Assembly (NCBI RefSeq): GCF_023699475.1
Contig: NZ_JALXFV010000007.1
Span: forward strand, 91,971 to 141,660
Reading direction: 5' to 3'
Source of the DNA: Halomarina rubra
GTDB lineage: Archaea > Halobacteriota > Halobacteria > Halobacteriales > Haloarculaceae
Length of the DNA stretch: 49,690 nt
Shown here piece after piece: positions 44,376 through 49,690 of the stretch. The translations under genes were made by a program, and so were the position numbers. The notes under the pieces were generated by a model. That model had not been told where the DNA came from, ran no database searches, and saw nothing but the letters and a program-made list of their open reading frames with translations. The number at the start of each line of letters is the position of its first letter. Position 1 is the stretch's first letter.

Positions 44376-44995
44376 TCACCCGTCGAATCCGTCCGAAGCG
44401 ACCGCTGACGAAGTCGACCAACCACGTTCGACGTAGTTCGCGAGGATGTCGGCTTCGAAGTGCAGGAGTCGCCGACCGGCTTCTCCGACAGCGTCGTCCG
44501 GCGGTAGGTCGCCAGAACGATGGTGACACCGAACGTCCCCACCTCGTCGTTGACGGCGGCGACGGTCAACCCGACTCCGACGAGTGTGACTGCTCCCTTC
44601 TCGAAGAAATACTGTTCGTAGCCCGACGGGACGGCGATGGTCTGCCACCAGTCTTCACCGCGGTCTTTGAACCCGGTGATGGTCGTCACCGTCGTGTCCA
44701 CGATTCCCTTCACGACGTGGCCATCGAACGACCGTCGCCAGCGAGTGGCCGTTCGACGTTCACGAAGCCTTCGGTGTTGAAAGGCGTCACGTACGTTCTC
44801 TCGACCGTCTCGGCCGAGAGTTCGGCGTCGAACAATCCCGCACTGACCACTCGCCGTCAAACAGTCACAGTCCGCTCCGACGTTGTCTCCGAGTTGGAGG
44901 TCGTCCGTCTCACACTCGATGCGGGCGGTACCATCGTCGCCCGTGCGCTCTGTCGTTCGAGCACCCCGTATCGACCTGACGATTCCTGTGCGCAT
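44376..44995 (-). pseudogene. ribE: Frameshifted riboflavin synthase (RibE/lumazine-binding type) pseudogene
   Basis: Read in sequence across frames, the minus strand matches riboflavin synthase along its whole length of about 205 residues. It begins MRTGIVRSI and continues to DDLQLGDNVGADCDCLTAS (frame 1). It then shifts to FDAELSAETVERTY and GFVNVERPLAGDGR, back to FDGHVVKGIVDTTV with GYEQYFFEKGAVTL and TTLSEKPVGD, and again to LLHFEADILANYVERGW before a stop. At least three frame changes are needed, and VCLT is degraded to CDCLT, so no full enzyme can be made. The duplicated lumazine-binding pattern (two TGIV/GHV halves) is clear. A functional copy is expected elsewhere in the genome. Confidence 0.8.
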
Positions 44996-45090
44996 CTACA
45001 CTGACGGACCGAGAACCGAACGATAAGCAGTCCCCATTACGAGTCGCATACTGAATTTGTTATATTTCCAAGCAGTTCGGTCATGGTCCG

Positions 45091-45651
45091 TCAGAGACCC
45101 ATCTTTCGGCAGGATTCGAACCGGTCGTCGGTGAGGTAGACGCCGTCACCTCGCACTTCGAGGTCGATTGGACGGAGCGACTGGCCCTGACACGGGCCAC
45201 GGGTGCAATAGCCGTTATCACAGTTGAACCGTGCGCCGTGGTTGTCACAGACGAGTTGACCACCGATGACGAACGCACCCATCCCCTTATCGATGCGTAC
45301 GTCGGGTTCATGAGCACAGGAGTTCTCCCAAGCGACAACGGAGTCACCCTGACGCTGAACGATGCCTTCGACACCACGGCGACCGGCGAGCGCTTCGAAC
45401 CGGAGCGTGGTGTTCGAGGGGATGTCGTCAAGTGTCGTTAGATACGTTGGGTCCGTTGTCGAATCTGTCGGGTCAGCGGTCCCGTTCGAGGCGGTCGCAT
45501 CGGTTTCTGACTCATCCACGGACCGGCCCTTCGCGCTGACGTCGAACCGGAACGCCACGCCGTCTAGTTCGACCGCCCCTTCGTCGTCGTACAGTCGGAC
45601 CGACCGCTCGTCGTCGTCCGTCTCGAGCGTCACTCTGACTGGGTCGCCCAT
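45091..45651 (-). CDS. Rieske [2Fe-2S] domain protein
   Basis: About 186 residues. The Rieske cluster ligands are visible as CAH (about 125-127) and CDNH further on in LVCDNHGARF. The N-terminal ~75 residues are acidic and low in complexity (Thr/Asp/Ser-rich), probably a linker. The C-terminal CTRGPCQGQSLRPI is the second half of the Rieske fold. The likely role is electron transfer, perhaps with a ring-hydroxylating oxygenase. It lies 68 bp after the FAH gene on the same strand. An open frame extends upstream of ATG 45651 but runs antisense-like across the FAH gene and was not used. Confidence 0.82.
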   Translation of the reverse strand: MGDPVRVTLETDDDERSVRLYDDEGAVELDGVAFRFDVSAKGRSVDESETDATASNGTADPTDSTTDPTYLTTLDDIPSNTTLRFEALAGRRGVEGIVQRQGDSVVAWENSCAHEPDVRIDKGMGAFVIGGQLVCDNHGARFNCDNGYCTRGPCQGQSLRPIDLEVRGDGVYLTDDRFESCRKMGL

Positions 45652-45719
45652 CGAGTGAGATTGACGGCTTCCCAAGGGATAAGGAGTCGCGTTGCCCGGC
45701 CACCTGCCCGGCCGTCGAT

Positions 45720-46706
45720 TCACTCGGGCCGGACGACGGTGTGTTCGAGCTTCCCGATCTCCTCCGCACCGAGGCGGACGGTGTCGCCCGGTTCGAGCCA
45801 GCGCCCGAGTTCCAGCCCACAGCCCCGACCCACCGTTCCGCTCCCGACGACGTCGCCTGGGTACAGCGTCTCGTGACGCGAGATGTACGCCAGCAGTTCG
45901 GGGAACGTGTGGTACATCTCGCCGGGCGTCCCCTCCGACCACGTCTCGCCGTTCACCTCGGCGGTGAGCGTGATGCTCGCGATGTCGACGGCGTCGGCGG
46001 TGACGAGGTACGGCCCGAACCCGTTGGCGAAGTCCTTGCCCTTCGTCGGGCCGAGACGGCCCTGCATCTCCTTGCCCTGGATGTCGCGAGCGCTGAAGTC
46101 GTTGAACACGGTGTAGCCGGCGATGTAGTCGCTGGCCTCCTCGGCGTCGAGGTCCCGCCCCTCCCGACCGACGACGGCCGCGAGTTCGAGTTCGTAGTCC
46201 AGGCTCTCGGTGTAGCTCGGCCACTCGACCTCCTCGCCGGGGTGGACGACGGACTCCGGGTTGCCCTTGTAGTAGACGGGCAGTTCGTACCAGACGTCGG
46301 GGACCTCGCCGCCGAGGCTATTCTTCACGTGCTCCTCGTAGGCCATGCAGTCCCGGAGCGTGTTGGGCCGGGGCACCGGACTCAGCAGTCTGACCTCGTC
46401 GGCGTCGTACCAGCAGCGCGCCCCGCCCGGCCCGCGCTCGTCGGCGTCGAACGCGACGAACTCGCGGGCACGGCGGGCAGCGTCCATCGCGGAGCCACCG
46501 CGTTCGAGGAACGACTGCATGTCGGTCGGTGCCTCCGTCGCGGCGAGCGCCGCCGGCGACTGACGACCTTCTGCGGCCAACGACGCGCCGTAGCCCGCGG
46601 TCACGTCGACGTACCGTGGATTCCCGTCCGTCCCGTCGTCCTCGACGACCCCCACCCGTCGCGCGGGTCCGACGTCCGTCGCCACCTCGAACGACGCGAG
46701 GCGCAT
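45720..46706 (-). CDS. Fumarylacetoacetate hydrolase (FAH) family protein
   Basis: 328 residues. Core FAH motifs are VPRPNTLRDCMAYEEHV, the metal ligands E and E in DYELELAAVVG, and the catalytic NDFSARDIQ; YVFGSGTVGRGC-like ends are present. It hydrolyses a beta-diketo acid or acylpyruvate produced by aromatic ring cleavage. The start is immediately next to the cyclase stop, so both form an operon. The substrate (fumarylpyruvate, maleylpyruvate, or 2-oxo acids) is not specified by sequence. Confidence 0.88.
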   Translation of the reverse strand: MRLASFEVATDVGPARRVGVVEDDGTDGNPRYVDVTAGYGASLAAEGRQSPAALAATEAPTDMQSFLERGGSAMDAARRAREFVAFDADERGPGGARCWYDADEVRLLSPVPRPNTLRDCMAYEEHVKNSLGGEVPDVWYELPVYYKGNPESVVHPGEEVEWPSYTESLDYELELAAVVGREGRDLDAEEASDYIAGYTVFNDFSARDIQGKEMQGRLGPTKGKDFANGFGPYLVTADAVDIASITLTAEVNGETWSEGTPGEMYHTFPELLAYISRHETLYPGDVVGSGTVGRGCGLELGRWLEPGDTVRLGAEEIGKLEHTVVRPE

Positions 46707-47579
46707 CTACGCACCCCCCGTTGCATCGTTCGCGTGGTCGGCGTCGGCCGTGCTTCCGTCCTCGTCCTCGACGAACGCGACCGGCCGAACCCACCCCGCG
46801 CTCGCGCCCTCGACGACCACCGGGAAGGTTACGACCGGCACGTTCGTCCGTCGCGGGAGCGCGTTGAGGTTCGCCATCTTCTCGATCTGGCAGTACTCCA
46901 CCTCGCGGCCCGCGAAGTGTGCGGGCCAGAGTTCGGACTCGTCCTCGCCGTCGGCCCACCGCCGACCCATCTCGGCGAACGGCTTGTCGAATCCGTAGGC
47001 GTCGGTTCCGACGACCTTGATTCCCTGTTCGACGAGGTGTTTCGTCGCGGCCGCACCCATCCCGGGGAACGCCGAGAGGTACTCCGGCGTGCCCCAGAGG
47101 TCGTCCGCACCGGTTTCGATGAATACCAGTTCGCCCGCCGAGAGCTCGTGGTCGAGGGCCGCGAGCTGCTCGTCGATCTCCTCGAGAGTAATCTCGCCGC
47201 CCACCTCCTTCCACGTGAAGTCGAGGACGACGGCGTCACCACAGCACCACTCCAGTGGCACCTCGTCGACGGTCTTCGCTGGCTCGCCGTCGACCTCGGG
47301 GCCGTAGTGCCACGGCGCGTCGAGGTGCGTCCCGGTGTGCGGGATGGCTGTCACCTCCTCCCAGGCGAGGCCCTGCCCGTCGGGGAAGTCCTCGCCCTCG
47401 ACGCCGTCGACGCCGGCCGCCGCGAGGTTGCTCGCGAGCAGGTCCGCACCGGCCTCGTGGTCGAAGTACTCGACCTGAGCGGGCCACGGCTCGCTGACCG
47501 CGTCTGGTTCGATACCGATGCTGAGGTCGACCGGAGTGACGTTCGCGAACGAGAACATGTGTTCCGGGGAGTCCGTCAC
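46707..47579 (-). CDS. Cyclase family protein (kynurenine formamidase-like metal hydrolase)
   Basis: Up to 290 residues. The metal-site motif HTGTHLDAPWHYGPE is typical of the cyclase/KynB family, with LDFTWKE and GTDAYGFDKPF later. GTG 47579 gives the longest frame; ATG 47558 (MFSFANVTP) may be the true start. These enzymes hydrolyse amide or ester bonds of aromatic metabolites. With the adjoining FAH and Rieske genes and the divergent VOC gene, it suggests a small aromatic-catabolism module. Confidence 0.85.
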   Translation of the reverse strand: MTDSPEHMFSFANVTPVDLSIGIEPDAVSEPWPAQVEYFDHEAGADLLASNLAAAGVDGVEGEDFPDGQGLAWEEVTAIPHTGTHLDAPWHYGPEVDGEPAKTVDEVPLEWCCGDAVVLDFTWKEVGGEITLEEIDEQLAALDHELSAGELVFIETGADDLWGTPEYLSAFPGMGAAATKHLVEQGIKVVGTDAYGFDKPFAEMGRRWADGEDESELWPAHFAGREVEYCQIEKMANLNALPRRTNVPVVTFPVVVEGASAGWVRPVAFVEDEDGSTADADHANDATGGA

Positions 47580-47689
47580 GGCGGACCACGATGAGTGTTC
47601 GGTCGGTGACGGGTGATAGCCGCGGACAACGGGCGGTCACTGCCTGCGAAACGAGTGGGCTTTGTACTCGATGGGCGACCCCGAAATCG

Positions 47690-48055
47690 ATGGACGCCCC
47701 GACCCTGCGAGCGATCGACTGCATCCTCTACACCGTCCCCGAGACCGATTTCGACGACGCGAAAGCGCAGTACGAGGACGTGCTGGGACTCGACCGCATC
47801 TGGGAACGCGACGGACAGGTCGGCTACAGACTCCCCGCTCACGACGACGGAGTCGCCGAAATCGTGCTCTCGACGGACACCGACGTCCCCGACGGTCTGG
47901 TCCACTACCTTGTCGACGACGTCGAGCGGGCGACCGACTACTACGCCGACCGGGGGTACGAGGTCGTCGACGGCCCGTTCGACGTCGGTGTCGGCACTGT
48001 CGCGACCGTCCGCAACGAGTGGGGCCACGAGTTCGAACTCATCAGCTTCGCGTGA
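47690..48055 (+). CDS. VOC-superfamily (glyoxalase/dioxygenase-like) protein
   Basis: 121 residues: a single vicinal-oxygen-chelate module with IDCILYTVPETDFDDAKAQYEDVLGL, LVHYLVDDVE and the final metal-ligand region GHEFELISF. The first usual His is replaced by Cys or lies elsewhere, so the metal site is not certain. ATG 47690 gives the family N-terminus; upstream in-frame sequence is not conserved. It is divergent from the cyclase gene, and a role in aromatic compound metabolism or stress is possible. Confidence 0.75.
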   Translation: MDAPTLRAIDCILYTVPETDFDDAKAQYEDVLGLDRIWERDGQVGYRLPAHDDGVAEIVLSTDTDVPDGLVHYLVDDVERATDYYADRGYEVVDGPFDVGVGTVATVRNEWGHEFELISFA

Positions 48056-48079
48056 TGGTGCGAACTCGCGTCGGTCTCC

Positions 48080-49243
48080 TCAGACGCGACGGGTCAGGCC
48101 GCGTCGGAGCGTGCCCGCGACCGTCGAGAGCGCCTCCGAGCGGCCACCCAGGTCGTCGGCGAGGTGGCCGAGCCTGCGAGCAGTGCCGCTGAGGAACAGC
48201 GAGTCGTCGTCGAGCGCGAGCGAGAGGTCGTGTTCGACGGCCGCATCGACGACCGCCGTTCGCGTTTCGTCCGCGAGGTCGCTGACGAGGAAGGTGAGCG
48301 TCGTCCCGTCGGCCGGCGCGCCAGCGTCGTCGACCGTCTCCCGGACCGAGAAGTGGCGTTCGACCTCACGAAGCGAGACGTCGGTGAGTTCGACGGCGCG
48401 GGCGTCGCGGGTCGACTCGACGACTCGGTCGTCGCCCAGCGCGTGGGCGATGGCGACCACGTCGACGGTGTCCGCGATATCGTGGGTCCGAACGACGTTC
48501 GCCCCGCGTTCGACCTCCATCGTCGCCGCGGCGAGACTGACGGGCAGTTGGTCTTCGGTGTCCGGTCGGTCGGCGATGTCCCCGAGGAAGTCCTCGCGGT
48601 TCGTCGCGGTGAGGATGGGCCGGCCGAACGCGCGGAACTCGCGCATCCGGCGGAACAGCTCCCAGTTGTCCTCGTACGTCCGGTCGTCGTACCAGCCGCC
48701 GAACGCGGGGTCGATGATGGTCTTGTCGGTGAACCCCTCGCGTTCGAGCGCCTCGAAGACGGCGTCGATGTCCTTCAGGTGGCCCGGACGCTTCAGGTCA
48801 GGGGGACTCGCCATCTTCACGACTGGGACGTCGTAGCGCTCACACACGTCGGGCATGTCGGGGTCGGCGAACCCACAGACGTCGTTGACGATGTCGAACC
48901 CGCCCTCGATGGCGCGCTCGGCGACCGTCGCGTAGCGGGTCTCGATGGAGAACAGCACGTCCTCGGTCTCGACGCGGTCGAGCATGTCGAGGGCGGCGTC
49001 GAGGCGGTCCAACTCGGTCTCTTCGGGGAACCAGTCGTTCTTCGGGTTGCTCGACTGGAGACCCACGTCGACGATGTCGGCTCCTTCGGGGACCATCACC
49101 TCGTCGACGTACTCGGCGGCCTCAGCGGCCACGCCGTGGACGCTCGGGGTGTAGTTCGACTCGACGCTCATATTCAGTACGCCCATCACGCGCGGTGGGT
49201 GGCCCTCTCCGATGGCCAGCCCGGAGGCATCGACAACTCGCAC
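48080..49243 (-). CDS. folP: Dihydropteroate synthase-like protein, divergent
   Basis: 387 residues: a TIM-barrel pterin-binding domain of about 270 residues and an extra C-terminal part of about 110 residues. It has VMGVLNMSVESNYTPS, GADIVDVGLQSSNP, FDIVNDVCGF, VVKMASPPDL, and an RTHDIADT segment, which is the DHPS order. However, the usual N-V-T-x-D-S-F loop is altered to NMSVESN and the E-S-T-R-P loop is changed to QSSNP. It may make a folate or methanopterin-type precursor. GTG 49243 (MRVVDASGL) is chosen. The longer upstream frame is not conserved. Confidence 0.75.
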   Translation of the reverse strand: MRVVDASGLAIGEGHPPRVMGVLNMSVESNYTPSVHGVAAEAAEYVDEVMVPEGADIVDVGLQSSNPKNDWFPEETELDRLDAALDMLDRVETEDVLFSIETRYATVAERAIEGGFDIVNDVCGFADPDMPDVCERYDVPVVKMASPPDLKRPGHLKDIDAVFEALEREGFTDKTIIDPAFGGWYDDRTYEDNWELFRRMREFRAFGRPILTATNREDFLGDIADRPDTEDQLPVSLAAATMEVERGANVVRTHDIADTVDVVAIAHALGDDRVVESTRDARAVELTDVSLREVERHFSVRETVDDAGAPADGTTLTFLVSDLADETRTAVVDAAVEHDLSLALDDDSLFLSGTARRLGHLADDLGGRSEALSTVAGTLRRGLTRRV

Positions 49244-49313
49244 AGGCGACGTTAGCGAGCGCGGTCCAAAGCCTCTCCGAATCCGGCCACTGTGCGGTGG
49301 TCTCGGCGGTTCG

Positions 49314-49690
49314 TCACAACCCGAGTGGCACGGGTCGGTCGAGTCGCAACTCACCGTCGACGCTCTCGACCGTCAGCGTCGGCCAGTCGCCGGTCGCGCT
49401 CAGCGTCTCGACGCCCTTGGCGGTGACGAGGTGGGTCCCCTCGCTCTTCGCGCCCTGTACCGTCGGGTTCCACGCGTACCCCATCGGCAGTCGGACCGGC
49501 GTGTCGTCGCCGGGCGAGGCGAACCACTCCCGACCGGCGAACCCAGTCGCGCCGCCCTGGTGGTGGTGTCGCCACTCCCCGTCGTGGCCGACCGCGGCGT
49601 ACGCCTCCCGTATCGTCTCGAAGACGTCGCCCGCGGTGCCGCCGGTCCGTCCCACACGCCGGGTCGCCGCAAGCGCCGACACCTCGACGC
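49314..49690 (-). CDS. M24 family metallopeptidase (Xaa-Pro aminopeptidase-like), C-terminal part
   Basis: The frame continues past the right edge, so only about 125 C-terminal residues are visible. VFETIREAYAAVG, a His-rich HHHQGGATGF stretch (metal ligand region), MGYAWNPTVQ and GAKSEGTHLVT, with the conserved Glu, fit the pita-bread fold of M24 peptidases. The catalytic N-terminal part is outside the window. Confidence 0.78.
   Translation of the reverse strand, partial: VEVSALAATRRVGRTGGTAGDVFETIREAYAAVGHDGEWRHHHQGGATGFAGREWFASPGDDTPVRLPMGYAWNPTVQGAKSEGTHLVTAKGVETLSATGDWPTLTVESVDGELRLDRPVPLGL

Noticed and set aside
44273-44995. A single intact 240-residue minus-strand protein
   Set aside because: Only parts of this frame resemble riboflavin synthase; other parts of the same enzyme lie in the other two frames, so it is a pseudogene and not an intact gene.
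45741-47594. A 617-residue open frame on the plus strand
   Set aside because: It is antisense to the FAH and cyclase genes, both of which have clear motifs; its composition is that of a shadow frame.
48164-49255. A 363-residue plus-strand frame opposite the dihydropteroate synthase gene
   Set aside because: No motif, shadow-like composition, entirely overlaps the supported gene.
1-49690. CRISPR arrays, tRNA or rRNA genes, and inserted IS elements
   Set aside because: No regularly spaced direct repeats, no cloverleaf-like or rRNA-like sequence and no transposase were recognised on either strand. A dedicated covariance and IS search was not possible here.

Overview
The window comes from a haloarchaeon. 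The DNA is GC-rich, the proteins are acidic, secreted proteins carry Tat signals or Tat-lipoboxes, promoters look like archaeal TATA elements, and several genes belong to families typical of halophilic archaea (membrane-anchored DUF7344-type winged-helix proteins, DUF1616, DUF354). Most of the window is a surface-glycan locus. No rRNA, tRNA, CRISPR array or intact insertion sequence was seen.

Left module (1-12.3 kb, very GC-rich): genes for a sialic-acid-like (nonulosonic, probably legionaminic-type) sugar. They are a hydrolysing UDP-GlcNAc 2-epimerase (NeuC/LegG), a CMP-sugar synthetase (NeuA/LegF), two short-chain dehydrogenases, a Gfo/Idh oxidoreductase, two different formyltransferases, a methyltransferase, a polysaccharide deacetylase, a sulfatase-family hydrolase and a PLP aminotransferase. 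There is no N-acetyltransferase in this module, which together with the two formyltransferases suggests an N-formylated product. The module ends in a gene that joins a CBS pair, of the kind that precedes sugar nucleotidyltransferases in such clusters, to a complete NAD-dependent epimerase. It looks like a recombination junction.

Middle module (12.3-34 kb, less GC-rich): four tightly overlapping minus-strand genes (14.9-19.0 kb) match the WbpA/WbpB/WbpE/WbpD route to a UDP-2,3-diacetamido-2,3-dideoxy uronic acid. Two paralogous membrane-anchored winged-helix regulators flank them. Then come a Tat-secreted beta-helix protein with four C-terminal repeats, an asparagine-synthetase-like amidotransferase without the glutaminase cysteine, a Wzx-like flippase, a GT4 glycosyltransferase, a small winged-helix regulator, a DUF1616 membrane protein, and a minus operon of a phosphodiesterase, a large polytopic membrane protein and a beta-helix lipoprotein.

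Right glycan module (34.4-41.1 kb, plus strand): a polyprenol-phosphate-type GT2, a DUF354 glycosyltransferase-like protein, a deacetylase-like protein, a FemAB-like aminoacyl/acyltransferase, an FkbM methyltransferase and an ATP-grasp ligase. This set could attach amino-acid-like or amide groups to a glycan and is the best candidate for an undescribed modification system.

Right flank (41.4-49.7 kb, GC-rich again): a Zn/Cd-type P1B ATPase, a small hypothetical protein, a riboflavin synthase pseudogene broken by frameshifts, a Rieske protein, a cyclase/FAH pair suggesting aromatic catabolism, a VOC protein, a divergent dihydropteroate synthase and the C-terminus of an M24 peptidase. No AglB oligosaccharyltransferase lies in the window, so glycan transfer must be encoded elsewhere.
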